From Tritrichomonas musculus (Eukaryota > Parabasalia > Tritrichomonadida > Tritrichomonadidae), in assembly GCA_039105265.1 (NCBI GenBank), contig JAPFFF010000051.1:248001-312000 (forward strand): a stretch of DNA of 64,000 bases, read 5' to 3'. Positions 27,047-39,380 of the stretch are shown one piece after another. Both the position numbers and the translations under genes were made by a program. The notes below the pieces were generated by a model. It was not told the origin of the DNA. It saw nothing but the letters and a program-made list of their open reading frames with translations, and did no database searches. How positions within the stretch are numbered: position 1 is the first letter of the stretch; each line of letters begins with the position of its first letter.

Positions 27047-30000
27047 AAATAAGGAAACCAAGTTTCCACCTGCGGCTGAGCTGCGACAGCTGCAGGTGGA
27101 AAATCACTATTTACCAATTTAGCCTTCCACCTGCGGCTATCGCTTCTCAGCTGCAGGTGGAGGTAAAGAAATAAGGAAATCAAGTTCCCACCTGCGGCTA
27201 TCGCTTCTCAGCTGCAGGTGGAAGTAAAGAAATAAGGAAACCAAGTTTCCACCTGCGGCTATCGCTTCTCAGCTGCAGGTGGAAGTAAAGAAATAAGGAA
27301 ACCAAGTTTCCACCTGCGGCTATCGCTTCTCAGCTGCAGGTGGAGGTAAAGAAATAAGGAAACCAAGTTTCCACCTGCGGCTATCGCTTCTCAGCTGCAG
27401 GTGGAGGTAAAGAAATAAGGAAATCAAGTTTCCACCTGCGGCTATCGCTTCTCAGCTGCAGGTGGAGGTAAAGAAATAAGGAAACCAAGTTTCCACCTGC
27501 GGCTATCGCTTCTCAGCTGCAGGTGGAAGTAAAGAAATAAGGAAACCAAGTTTCCACCTGCGGCTGAGCTGCGACAGCTGCAGGTGGAAAATCACTCTTT
27601 ACCAATTTAGCCTTCCACCTGCGGCTATCGCTTCTCAGCTGCAGGTGGAGGTAAAGAAATAAGGAAACCAAGTTTCCACCTGCGGCTATCGCTTCTCAGC
27701 TGCAGGTGGAAGTAAAGAAATAAGGAAACCAAGTTTCCACCTACGGCTATCGCTTCTCAACTGCAGGTGGAGGTAAAGAAATAAGGAAATCAAGTTTCCA
27801 CCTACGGCTATCGCTTCTCAGCTGCAGGTGGAGGTAAAGAAATAAGGAAACCAAGTTTCCACCTGCGGCTATCGCTTCTCAGCTGCAGGTGGAAGTAAAG
27901 AAATAAGGAAACCAAGTTTCCACCTGCGGCTATCGCTTCTCAGCTGCAGGTGGAGGTAAAGAAATAAGGAAACCAAGTTTCCACCTGCAGCTATCGCTTC
28001 TCAGCTGCAGGTGGAGGTAAAGAAATAAGGAAACCAAGTTTCCACCTGCGGCTGAGCTGCGACAGCTGCAGGTGGAAAATCACTATTTACCAATTTAGCC
28101 TTCCACCTGCGGCTATCGATTCTCAGCTGCAGGTGGAGGTAAAGAAATAAGGAAACCAAGTTTCCACCTGCGGCTGAGCTGCGACAGCTGCAGGTGGAAA
28201 ATCACTATTTACCAATTTAGCCTTCCACCTGCGGCTATCGCTTCTCAGCTGCAGGTGGAGGTAAAGAAATAAGGAAACCAAGTTTCCACCTGCGGCTATC
28301 GCTTCTCAGCTGCAGGTGGAGGTAAAGAAATAAGGAAACCAAGTTTCCACCTGCGGCTGAGCTGCGACAGCTGCAGGTGGAAAATCACTATTTACCAATT
28401 TAGCCTTCCACCTGCGGCTATCGCTTCTCAGCTGCAGGTGGAGGTAAAGAAATAAGGAAACCAAGTTTCCACCTGCGGCTATCGCTTCTCAGCTGCAGGT
28501 GGAGGTAAAGAAATAAGGAAACCAAGTTTCCACCTACGGCTATCGCTTCTCAACTGCAGGTGGAGGTAAAGAAATAAGGAAATCAAGTTTCCACCTACGG
28601 CTATCGCTTCTCAGCTGCAGGTGGAGGTAAAGAAATAAGGAAACCAAGTTTCCACCTGCGGCTATCGCTTCTCAGCTGCAGGTGGAAGTAAAGAAATAAG
28701 GAAACCAAGTTTCCACCTGCGGCTATCGCTTCTCAGCTGCAGGTGGAGGTAAAGAAATAAGGAAACCAAGTTTCCACCTGCGGCTATCGCTTCTCAGCTG
28801 CAGGTGGAGGTAAAGAAATAAGGAAACCAAGTTTCCACCTGCGGCTGAGCTGCGACAGCTGCAGGTGGAAAATCACTATTTACCAATTTAGCCTTCCACC
28901 TGCGGCTATCGCTTCTCAGCTGCAGGTGGAGGTAAAGAAATAAGGAAACCAAGTTTCCACCTGCGGCTATCGCTTCTCAGCTGCAGGTGGAGGTAAAGAA
29001 ATAAGGAAACCAAGTTTCCACCTGCGGCTGAGCTGCGACAGCTGCAGGTGGAAAATCACTATTTACCAATTTAGCCTTCCACCTGCGGCTATCGATTCTC
29101 AGCTGCAGGTGGAGGTAAAGAAATAAGGAAACCAAGTTTCCACCTGCGGCTGAGCTGCGACAGCTGCAGGTGGAAAATCACTCTTTACCAATTTAGCCTT
29201 CCACCTGCGGCTATCGCTTCTCAGCTGCAGGTGGAAGTAAAGAAATAAGGAAACCAAGTTTCCACCTGCGGCTGAGCTGCGACAGCTGCAGGTGGAAAAT
29301 CACTATTTACCAATTTAGCCTTCCACCTGCGGCTATCTCTTCTCAGCTGCAGGTGGAGGTAAAGAAATAAGGAAACCAAGTTTCCACCTGCGGCTGAGCT
29401 GCGACAGCTGCAGGTGGAAAATCACTATTTACCAATTTAGCCTTCCACCTGCGGCTATCGCTTCTCAGCTGCAGGTGGAGGTAAAGAAATAAGGAAACCA
29501 AGTTTCCACCTACGGCTATCGCTTCTCAGCTGCAGGTGGAAGTAAAGAAATAAGGAAACCAAGTTTCCACCTGCGGCTGAGCTGCGACAGCTGCAGGTGG
29601 AAAATCACTATTTACCAATTTAGCCTTCCACCTGCGGCTATCGCTTCTCAGCTGCAGGTGGAGGTAAAGAAATAAGGAAACCAAGTTTCCACCTGCGGCT
29701 GAGCTGCGACAGCTGCAGGTGGAAAATCACTATTTACCAATTTAGCCTTCCACCTGCGGCTATCGCTTCTCAGCTGCAGGTGGAGGTAAAGAAATAAGGA
29801 AACCAAGTTTCCACCTGCGGCTGAGCTGCGACAGCTGCAGGTGGAAAATCACTATTTACCAATTTAGCCTTCCACCTGCGGCTATCGCTTCTCAGCTGCA
29901 GGTGGAAGTAAAGAAATAAGGAAACCAAGTTTCCACCTGCGGCTATCGCTTCTCAGCTGCAGGAGGAAGTAAAGAAATAAGGAAACCAAGTTTCCACCTG

Positions 30001-33000
30001 CGGCTATCGCTTCTCAGCTGCAGGTGGAAGTAAAGAAATAAGGAAACCAAGTTTCCACCTGCGGCTGAGCTGCGACAGCTGCAGGTGGAAAATCACTCTT
30101 TACCAATTTAGCCTTCCACCTGCGGCTATCGCTTCTCAGCTGCAGGTGGAAGTAAAGAAATAAGGAAACCAAGTTCCCACCTGCGGCTATCGCTTCTCAG
30201 CTGCAGGTGGAGGTAAAGAAATAAGGAAACCAAGTTTCCACCTGCGGCTGAGCTGCGACAGCTGCAGGTGGAAAATCACTATTTACCAATTTAGCCTTCC
30301 ACCTGCGGCTATCGCTTCTCAGCTGCAGGTGGAAGTAAAGAAATAAGGAAACCAAGTTTCCACCTGCGGCTGAGCTGCGACAGCTGCAGGTGGAAAATCA
30401 CTATTTACCAATTTAGCCTTCCACCTGCGGCTATCGCTTCTCAGCTGCAGGTGGAGGTAAAGAAATAAGGAAATCAAGTTTCCACCTACGGCTATCGCTT
30501 CTCAGCTGCAGGTGGAGGTAAAGAAATAAGGAAATCAAGTTTCCACCTGCGGCTATCGCTTCTCAGCTGCAGGTGGAAGTAAAGAAATAAGGAAACCAAG
30601 TTTCCACCTGCGGCTATCGCTTCTCAGCTGCAGGTGGAAGTAAAGAAATAAGGAAACCAAGTTTCCACCTGCGGCTGAGCTGCGACAGCTGCAGGTGGAA
30701 AATCACTATTTACCAATTTAGCCTTCCACCTGCGGCTATCGCTTCTCAGCTGCAGGTGGAAGTAAAGAAATAAGGAAATCAAGTTCCCACCTGCGGCTAT
30801 CGCTTCTCAGCTGCAGGTGGAAGTAAAGAAATAAGGAAACCAAGTTTCCACCTGCGGCTGAGCTGCGACAGCTGCAGGTGGAAAATCACTATTTACCAAT
30901 TTAGCCTTCCACCTGCGGCTATCGCTTCTCAGCTGCAGGTGGAAGTAAAGAAATAAGGAAACCAAGTTTCCACCTGCGGCTATCGCTTCTCAGCTGCAGG
31001 TGGAAGTAAAGAAATAAGGAAACCAAGTTTCCACCTGCGGCTATCGCTTCTCAGCTGCAGGTGGAAGTAAAGAAATAAGGAAACCAAGTTTCCACCTGCG
31101 GCTATCGCTTCTCAGCTGCAGGTGGAGGTAAAGAAATAAGGAAACCAAGTTTCCACCTGCGGCTGAGCTGCGACAGCTGCAGGTGGAAAATCACTCTTTA
31201 CCAATTTAGCCTTCCACCTGCGGCTATCGCTTCTCAGCTGCAGGTGGAAGTAAAGAAATAAGGAAACCAAGTTTCCACCTGCAACTGAGCTGCGACAGCT
31301 GCAGGTGGAAAATCACTATTTACCAATTTAGCCTTCCACCTGCGGCTATCGCTTCTCAGCTGCAGGTGGAAGTAAAGAAATAAGGAAACCAAGTTTCCAC
31401 CTGCGGCTATCGCTTCTCAGCTGCAGGAGGAAGTAAAGAAATAAGGAAACCAAGTTTCCACCTGCGGCTATCGCTTCTCAGCTGCAGGTGGAAGTAAAGA
31501 AATAAGGAAACCAAGTTTCCACCTGCGGCTGAGCTGCGACAGCTGCAGGTGGAAAATCACTCTTTACCAATTTAGCCTTCCACCTGCGGCTATCGCTTCT
31601 CAGCTGCAGGTGGAAGTAAAGAAATAAGGAAACCAAGTTTCCACCTGCGGCTATTGCTTCTCAGCTGCAGGTGGAAGTAAAGAAATAAGGAAACCAAGTT
31701 TCCACCTGCGGCTGAGCTGCGACAGCTGCAGGTGGAAAATCACTATTTACCAATTTAGCCTTCCACCTGCGGCTATCGCTTCTCAGCTGCAGGTGGAGGT
31801 AAAGAAATAAGGAAATCAAGTTTCCACCTACGGCTATCGCTTCTCAGCTGCAGGTGGAGGTAAAGAAATAAGGAAATCAAGTTTCCACCTGCGGCTATCG
31901 CTTCTCAGCTGCAGGTGGAAGTAAAGAAATAAGGAAACCAAGTTTCCACCTGCGGCTATCGCTTCTCAGCTGCAGGTGGAAGTAAAGAAATAAGGAAACC
32001 AAGTTTCCACCTGCGGCTGAGCTGCGACAGCTGCAGGTGGAAAATCACTATTTACCAATTTAGCCTTCCACCTGCGGCTATCGCTTCTCAGCTGCAGGTG
32101 GAGGTAAAGAAATAAGGAAACCAAGTTTCCACCTGCGGCTGAGCTGCGACAGCTGCAGGTGGAAAATCACTATTTACCAATTTAGCCTTCCACCTGCGGC
32201 TATCGCTTCTCAGCTGCAGGTGGAGGTAAAGAAATAAGGAAACCAAGTTTCCACCTGCGGCTGAGCTGCGACAGCTGCAGGTGGAAAATCACTATTTACC
32301 AATTTAGCCTTCCACCTGCGGCTATCGCTTCTCAGCTGCAGGTGGAGGTAAAGAAATAAGGAAACCAAGTTTCCACCTGCGGCTATCGCTTCTCAGCTGC
32401 AGGTGGAGGTAAAGAAATAAGGAAACCAAGTTTCCACCTGCGGCTGAGCTGCGACAGCTGCAGGTGGAAAATCACTCTTTACCAATTTAGCCTTCCACCT
32501 GCGGCTATCGCTTCTCAGCTGCAGGTGGAGGTAAAGAAATAAGGAAACCAAGTTTCCACCTGCGGCTGAGCTGCGACAGCTGCAGGTGGAAAATCACTAT
32601 TTACCAATTTAGCCTTCCACCTGCGGCTATCTCTTCTCAGCTGCAGGTGGAGGTAAAGAAATAAGGAAACCAAGTTTCCACCTGCGGCTGAGCTGCGACA
32701 GTTGCAGGTGGACGTAAAGAAATAAGGAAATCAAGTTTCCACCTACGGCTATCGCTTCTCAACTGCAGATGGAGGTAAAGAAATAAGGAAATCAAGTTTC
32801 CACCTACGGCTATCGCTTCTCAGCTGCAGGTGGAAGTAAAGAAATAAGGAAACCAAGTTTCCACCTGCGGCTATCGCTTCTCAGCTGCAGGTGGAAGTAA
32901 AGAAATAAGGAAACCAAGTTTCCACCTGCGGCTGAGCTGCGACAGCTGCAGGTGGAAAATCACTATTTACCAATTTAGCCTTCCACCTGCGGCTATCGCT

Positions 33001-33412
33001 TCTCAGCTGCAGGTGGAAGTAAAGAAATAAGGAAACCAATCTTCCACCTGCGGCTGAGCTGCGACAGCTGCAGGTGGAAAATCACTATTTACCAATTTAG
33101 CCTTCCACCTGCGGCTATCGCTTCTCAGCTGCAGGTGGAGGTAAATAAATAAGGAAACCAAGTTTCCACCTGCGGCTGAGCTGCGACAGCTGCAGGTGGA
33201 AAATCACTATTTACCAATTTAGCCTTCCACCTGCGGCTATCGCTTCTCAGCTGCAGGTGGAGGTAAAGAAATAAGGAAACCAAGTTTCCACCTGCGGCTG
33301 AGCTGCGACAGCTGCAGGTGGAAAATCACTCTTTACCAATTTAGCCTTCCACCTGCGGCTATCTCTTCTCAGCTGCAGGTGGAGGTAAAGAAATAAGGAA
33401 ACCAAGTTTCCA

Positions 33413-36051
33413 CACCATATTTAGCATTCTTTTCAATGAGATTATCAATAGGTTTAATCATCATTTCAACATCATTATCATTATATGCTAACAGATATTC
33501 CCATCTGTCAATGAATCTTTTGGAATCTTCAAGATATTCTTCATATTCTTTATTTGATAATGCATTCTTTTGATTGAGATAGCTATGGAAATCTTTATGT
33601 TTGAATGGCTCTGACATACTTAGGACATCATCAAAGTTCTCACTATTTACAGCTTCATATGGGAATGTACCTTTAACAGAATTCTCTGCACCACCAAAGT
33701 CAACACCAAATTGTTTAAGAGTACCTCCACTGATGAATGCTTGAGCATCAATGAAACGTAATCCAATCATACCTTTATCAGTTGATGTTTTGAGAATGAA
33801 TTGCTTCAAAGATGATGTAGTACCAATTAAAGAACTGTTATCAACCTTCCATTGCATATCATGATGAGTATAATTGAAATATTCTTTAAAGAGATTGCTA
33901 TCAAATTTTGCAGAATTAAATCCCAAAACTGGTACATCAAGGAGACCTTTATCAAGCTTTTTAATGACTTCGACATCAGAGATTTTGAGCATATCTTTCA
34001 TTAATTGAACCTTGTCATCAACTATTTCATAAGCTTGCTCGAACATAAATGTAAGCCATTCAGGAATGAAATCTTTAGATCTAGCATCGAAATGTCTCGT
34101 TAACAAACCTTTTGAAGACTTGATGCAACAGCTTGCAGATAAGGGAAGCAAACGACTATTGATAACAGTTGATTTACCAGATTTTTCATTAACAGATTGC
34201 TCCATGGTTTCGAAAATCATATGTCATGTAATATCTCTGAGGTTGCCATTTAAGATCATGTGCTACACAATATTCGTAAACTGGATGATTCAAAATATGT
34301 GGACAATATGGCATACTAACTCTTTCAGGAATGTAATTCTTATGAAACTTTCCATCACAATGTGCAACATGAATCTTCATACGTTTGGTACCATGACCAT
34401 TCTCATTACGGACAACATATGATTTGCATTTGGGGCATACAAGAAGCTTTGTCAACTTCTCAGCATCAGTGATATACATAATATGGATGACATTACCTTG
34501 GCTAAAGAGTAAAGCATTAAAAGGATTTCCAAATTTCTCATCATACCATTGCTGATCAATGTCATAACGATTACTTTCTTTGTCATAGCAATAGATGTTA
34601 ACATTAATTTCATGCTTCTTAGCAGACTCTTTCATTTCATCTAACGTCATACCTTTGAATGATTTAAGCAAATTTTGGGCAGCTTTAGTAGGTCTGGTAC
34701 GTTTAGCTAAATCATACTTTTTAGTTTCTGATAACTTTGGTTCCAAACATATTGCTAAGAATCTATACCAACATAATCCATCATCTTCATTGTCTGTGAT
34801 TATCAAATTTGATTTCAAGAATTCAGATGGAAGATCATCAATCTTACCAGAAACCTTGACTAATCTTGAAACAGTGAATGCTACATTTGAAACATAAATG
34901 AGTTTGACATTGGAAGCTGTAGTTGAATGATTATGAAGATTAGATTCAATATAGTACTTAACTTTATCTAAATCTGTTGATAGTTGGATTACAATTGGAA
35001 TAGTATTGTCGACTTGGGTTTTGGTGTCTTTGATTGTATGTATTTCATATGTGAACTCTGGATCTGATTCCGGGGATGCATTCTTCTCAGGAACTTCAAA
35101 TACACCACCCATTTCAAATGTTAACTTGAATGGTTTACGTTCACGCTTATACACAACGTTTTCAAGAAATTCGAAAATGTCTTCGAGCTTATGAATCTTA
35201 TTAAGATAATAGACTACAATTGGATCTTTCTTTTGATTCTTCTCAACAATTTCATAGTCTTTTGGATACTTACGTCTAGCATTTTCTAAACATTCTAATG
35301 CTTTCTGTTCATCATATGGTTCATTAATTTTAAGATTCTCTTCATCAATGCTCTTGAATTCATGACCATACTTCTTAAAATATTCTAACAATTCTTGGTT
35401 TTGGTTCTCAAACATTTTCTGTGAATATGGCTTAAGTTCAAGCATTTCTTTTGGTGCTAACGGTCTAAGTAGAACTGTTTGCTTACGTAAATCATCAAGC
35501 ATTCTCTTGTAATTTGCTTTGGATGCATGGATTTGAGTATTTTCTTTTTCAATTTTCTCGTTAAAACGTTTACGAAGAATATCCCTAATCTTATCATTAA
35601 CCTTATCTTTAACATTGAAATGCTTACGTTTAATGTAATTGAGATATGCTGAATCATTGCTATCAATATATCTTTTAGGTTCTTTTGGATGCTTTGGAGC
35701 ATGTGGAATTCCCAAATATTTGATTTCTGGTTGGAATGGAAGATTCATTAATTCTTCAATAGCTTCAGCTTCGATAGCTTCATCTTCTTTCTTAGCATTA
35801 TAACCCTTTGCAAACCAATATACACTACCATAAGTAGCATCACCGTCATATCCCATTTCATCAAGTTTGGGTATAATAAAGTCAAGGATTCTATCAATTA
35901 CATTATCTTCAAATTCAGAATTATATGGAAATTCATCAATAATTGCTTCAAGTGTTTCTTCAGAAATGCCCAGCATTAATGCTAAATTCCATACATCATC
36001 AACTGGTCGCTCATCTATTTCTTGGCGGTTGTCGATCGTTGGTTGGCTCAT
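33413..36051 (-). mobile_element. Partial, broken Polinton (Maverick): N-terminal part of protein-primed DNA polymerase B
   Basis: Minus-strand coding sequence for the front part of a Polinton-type family B DNA polymerase. The start is the ATG at 36049-36051. An N-terminal region rich in charged residues is followed by a stretch around DDGLCWYRFLA, then a zinc-binding-like cluster beginning CPKC (34426-34437) with later Cys and His residues. After that come 3'-5' exonuclease-like motifs: FNSAKFDSN near 33.9 kb and YNDNDVEMM near 33.47 kb. The polymerase palm domain, integrase, capsid and other Polinton genes are not in the window, and no Polinton terminal repeat was identified. The element abuts the 61-bp satellite on one side. 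It is broken, with about two breaks, but most of the sequence is still open, so it is probably not very old. Family assignment rests on motif order and resemblance to trichomonad Mavericks. Confidence 0.8.
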
Positions 36052-36839
36052 CTTTTCTTTGCGTCTGCATTAAAAAAATTATCCCTTACAAAAAGATTGA
36101 TATCTTGGGGTACATCATTTTTTCATTAAAATTCCATCTTTTACATCCTCTTTAGTTGTCAAAACGACGCAAAATTCGGACATTATTTTTACCCCCAAAC
36201 CCCTTCAAAACATCCATTTTTGAGCACTTTTTTTGAAATTTCAGCATTTCCCAAGTTTGGGCTCCAAGTATTGAAACATGACTCCAAAAATGAATGCTAG
36301 AAGACAGGTGTACCTTCGTATTGAAAATCGGACCCGAAAATCAAGGCTAAAGTATCTGGGGGCATGGATCGCCATCCCATAACTACTAATATTAAAAATG
36401 AATAATCTTTGCTTGGTTTGATTATCCATGATGCTTTATAATCAGCAATAAAAATGGAAAAAGTGATTTGAACGAATTGGGAATAGAATTTTTAATATCA
36501 ATATGAAGAAAATTATAAAACAATTTTCTGCATAAACTCATAATTTTCAAAATTTTGAAATTCGCCTTTTAGGTAAAAAAAAATTCGCCTTTTAGGTTAA
36601 AATAATTCATATCACTTGTGATATGAATATAAAAAATGAAAAATTTCGAGTTCTTCCTCATGAAATATAAATTACATATATAATTATATTTAAAAATAAT
36701 ATAATTAAAAAAATAAAAAAAAATTGTTTTTTGAATTAAGATAACCAGATTAGGATTCAATTTTTTACTAAAAAATAATTTATTTTTATCTTAAATTCCT
36801 CTCGAAAAATATGTCTTTTTTATATTATATTTATCATTA
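36052..36839. other. AT-rich DNA upstream of the polymerase fragment
   Basis: About 0.8 kb of very AT-rich DNA with short homopolymer runs. The short open frames at 36241-36429 and 36569-36760 (minus) have biased, low-complexity translations and no recognisable domain. I see no supported gene. Confidence 0.6.
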
Positions 36840-36907
36840 ATACTATCATTTAAAAATTATATTTTGAAATAAAAATGATCTGTCGAGTGGATAGAAGTTT
36901 CCATACC
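36840..36907 (+). repeat. Left arm of a 68-bp inverted repeat (partner 44336-44403)
   Basis: This segment contains TGATCTGTCGAGTGGATAG and ends TTTCCATACC. It matches the reverse complement of 44336-44403 with only about three differences. The two arms enclose or border 7.4 kb of AT-rich, element-filled DNA. They could be terminal repeats of a larger element or two oppositely oriented copies of a dispersed repeat. No convincing target duplication was seen. Confidence 0.8.
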
Positions 36908-37284
36908 TTTTTTTTTTTAAAAAATCGATACAGCATCATAACGAGATAAATATTATTAATTGTAATTGAAAAAGTGTTGTATCAGGGAAAAAATAAATTA
37001 ATCATAGAACCATATACATTTTAATTTATTTTTTATGCATTTGATATTATTTTAGTCGATATTATTATATATTTTACAAAAATTGATCAACTCGATGTCA
37101 TTTTAGTTGGTTATTTATGAATTTATGACTTAACTAGGAAGAACATTTAATTTAAGTTTGTAAAATCTTCTAGATCTCTACAATTTTTAACTTTTTAATG
37201 CAATTTGTTTTTGAAAGTTTTGTCTCATAAAAAATTTTGTGAAATAATTTTGCGGTTTCTAAACGTACTAGATTTGTACCTTAA

Positions 37285-38100
37285 GGTAAAAATGTCATAC
37301 GTTAAGCAACCGCTTTTATTTTTTGACACTATTTATTGAGACATGTTAAGTAAAATCATTTTCTTTTCTTTTTTTTTTGTTTTTCATTAAAGAATACATT
37401 TTTTATTAACAAATCCTTTTAATTCCACTCCCAAAAAAGCCCAATTTGTTTTGATTTCATTGAATTTGCTGATTATGTGAACATAAATCAATTTAGTATT
37501 TTATATTTTCCAATTATATCTCATCAAAAAAAATTTGTTATATTATTGATGGAGACAAATTGGTAAGGAGTTTTCATCGCACATATGACAGAATTTCTCT
37601 TTGTTTACAATTTTTTACAAAAAATATTATTTAAATATTACGAAAACGATAAAAAAATTGATTTTAATGGCAAAGTAGCATTTTTCATTGAAATAAAATC
37701 AATATTTTATAAGAAGAAGCGAATCTTATCAAACCCTTTGGAAATTTATTTATTCCATTACTATTTTTTTTAATAATTCAATAAAATTTTTATGATCATT
37801 ATTGATATTATATTTTGAAATTAAATATAAATTACATAATCTTTCTCTTCTTTATAATAATTCGAATATAAATCTAAAACTCTTTTTTGTTCAAATGTTA
37901 ATTGAAAAAGTTGATAAACTAATTTATAATAGAAAAATTCAATTATAAAAATTTTCGTTTCAAATTGAATAAAAAAATATTTAATAAAGTTCAGAAATTC
38001 AAATCTGACATATATTGAAATTTAAACTTTTTCTGGGAGGGTGCTTTTCTGAAATTTTTAACGTACTCTTTCTCAATTTTTAACGTATGGCATTTTTACC
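37285..38100. mobile_element. Possible TTAA-flanked non-autonomous element (816 bp)
   Basis: The ends are a 20-bp inverted repeat, GGTAAAAATGTCATACGTTA at the left and its complement with one mismatch at the right. TTAA lies immediately outside both ends (37281-37284 and 38101-38104). A TTAA target duplication is the hallmark of piggyBac-type transposons, but TTAA is itself a palindrome and common in AT-rich DNA. The inverted repeat is solid and the family is a guess. The interior holds only a low-complexity open frame (37585-37773) and no transposase. Confidence 0.4.
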
Positions 38101-38104
38101 TTAA

Positions 38105-39367
38105 AATATTTTTTTTATAGTTTCGTCACCTATATTTAAATATATAAATGGACATTATCTATTGTTTATAATTGAATTGATAAATAGCCTACCGAAAAGT
38201 GTCCTTTTTTAGAGGAAGGTCAACTTATTTTAAACACAAAAACTCATAGTATAATTGGTTTGGATTTTTCACAATTACATATAATATTTAATATAATATA
38301 TAATAGTTTTTCTATCTAAAATATCTATATAATTTATTTATATTATTGAGATAAAAATGATTTATTCAAAATTAATCTTATTTGAATGCATATTCAAATA
38401 TTTTTTCCAAACTTTTCTTGATGGGATATTAATATTTTTTAAATATTCTTGCACATTTAATCATTGATATAGATTTTAAAAATAAATACTCATACGACAG
38501 TTTAAATCAATTCATATATTTGCTTGAGAGAGTGTATAAAACTAATGATCGAGTGTAACTCATAATGACTCTAATATAAAATTGGTAGTTGGGATTTGAA
38601 ATTTAGTCGAATAAATAGATTTATTATACGCATATATATCTAATATATTGTTTTCGAATGATTTGGTGTGTTGAATTTGGGACAATATTTGATTTAATAG
38701 CATCAGTAATTATTTCAAAAAACTGATTATATCTCAGCCAGTTTATTAAAATATCGAATCTCGACTGATTTATTCTAGTTATATTAGCAGATACTTTTAA
38801 ATCATCATTTGATCTATCTTGAATTATTTGAAATTGAGAATCTCCATTTTTCATCGATTGTCCTTAATCAAATCATAAAAGTAATATTTATATATAATTA
38901 TTATTATATTATTTATAAATAAAATAAAATTTTGAATTTATTAATTACATAACGCAAAAAAATGAAAACAATGAGAAAAAAAAGGCCATTCAATTAGTTG
39001 ACCCTCCTCTCCTTTTTTAGATCTACCCAAATTCTATTAATTACATAAATGACACATGATTTTATTGTTTTATTTATAAAAAAAGGTTTTTGTGAATGAA
39101 TGTTTAACCACATTTATAATTGTAAACTGTCTCATAGTTTTATCATGAAATATATTTATCTAAATAAAAAATGATATTAATATAATACTTAATTAATTTT
39201 TTCAATGAATATTATAAAAATTAATATAAATATAAAATAATCATATGATATTTTTATTTTATTGGACGAGAAATTACATAAAAACATATTTTTAATATCA
39301 ATGTGAACAGTTATATTCAAATATTGAAATAAAATTTGAGCAACTATTTTCAGAAGATCTCATCTTT
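38105..39367. other. AT-rich spacer with a short minus-strand open frame
   Basis: Mostly low-complexity AT DNA. A 76-codon minus-strand frame (38624-38854) has a mixed composition (starting MKNGDSQFQIIQDRSN) but no recognisable domain and no initiator element that I can see. Segments near 38211-38229 and 38996-39020 are an imperfect inverted pair (AGAGGAAGGTCAACTTATT against AGAGGAGGGTCAACTAATT). This may mark another decayed element around the frame. Confidence 0.4.
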
Positions 39368-39373
39368 TCATTT
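39368..39373 (+). promoter_or_regulatory. Initiator (Inr) element TCATTT
   Basis: TCATTT fits the trichomonad initiator consensus TCA-Y-T-(A/T), with the A as the transcription start. It lies 11 nt before the ATG at 39381, the short 5' leader typical of Trichomonas protein genes. It supports the choice of that ATG. Confidence 0.5.
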
Positions 39374-39380
39374 TACTCTG

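Larger units (their letters stand above)
1..33412. repeat. 61-bp palindromic satellite array, about 547 units
   Basis: The whole left half of the window is tandem 61-bp units with no unique DNA inside. Each unit has a 25-bp head, a 13-bp arm (TCCACCTGCGGCT), a 10-bp loop, and the opposing arm AGCTGCAGGTGGA, which pairs at 12 of 13 positions. Where the first arm reads TCCACCTGCAGCT the pairing is perfect. Two heads occur: H1, starting GTAAAGAAATAAGG, and H2, starting AATCACTATTTACC. Two loops occur: L1 (ATCGCTTCTC) and L2 (GAGCTGCGAC). Nearly all units are H1-L1, H1-L2 or H2-L1. GC is about 49% against roughly 20-25% in the DNA to its right. Short open frames inside it are by-products: 61 is not a multiple of 3, so frames cycle every 183 bp. 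The array is cut by the window start, so its full length is unknown. A centromeric, subtelomeric or simple selfish-satellite role is possible; the sequence does not decide. Confidence 0.98.

Noticed and set aside
1-33412. CRISPR array: a constant 36-bp palindromic block separated by 25-bp segments
   Set aside because: The 25-bp segments are only two sequences repeated hundreds of times, the setting is eukaryotic and no cas-like gene is present. It is a satellite.
34066-35194. Plus-strand open frames opposite the Polinton polymerase (34066-34422, 34595-34897, 35006-35194)
   Set aside because: They are antisense shadows of the minus-strand coding sequence with no domain of their own.
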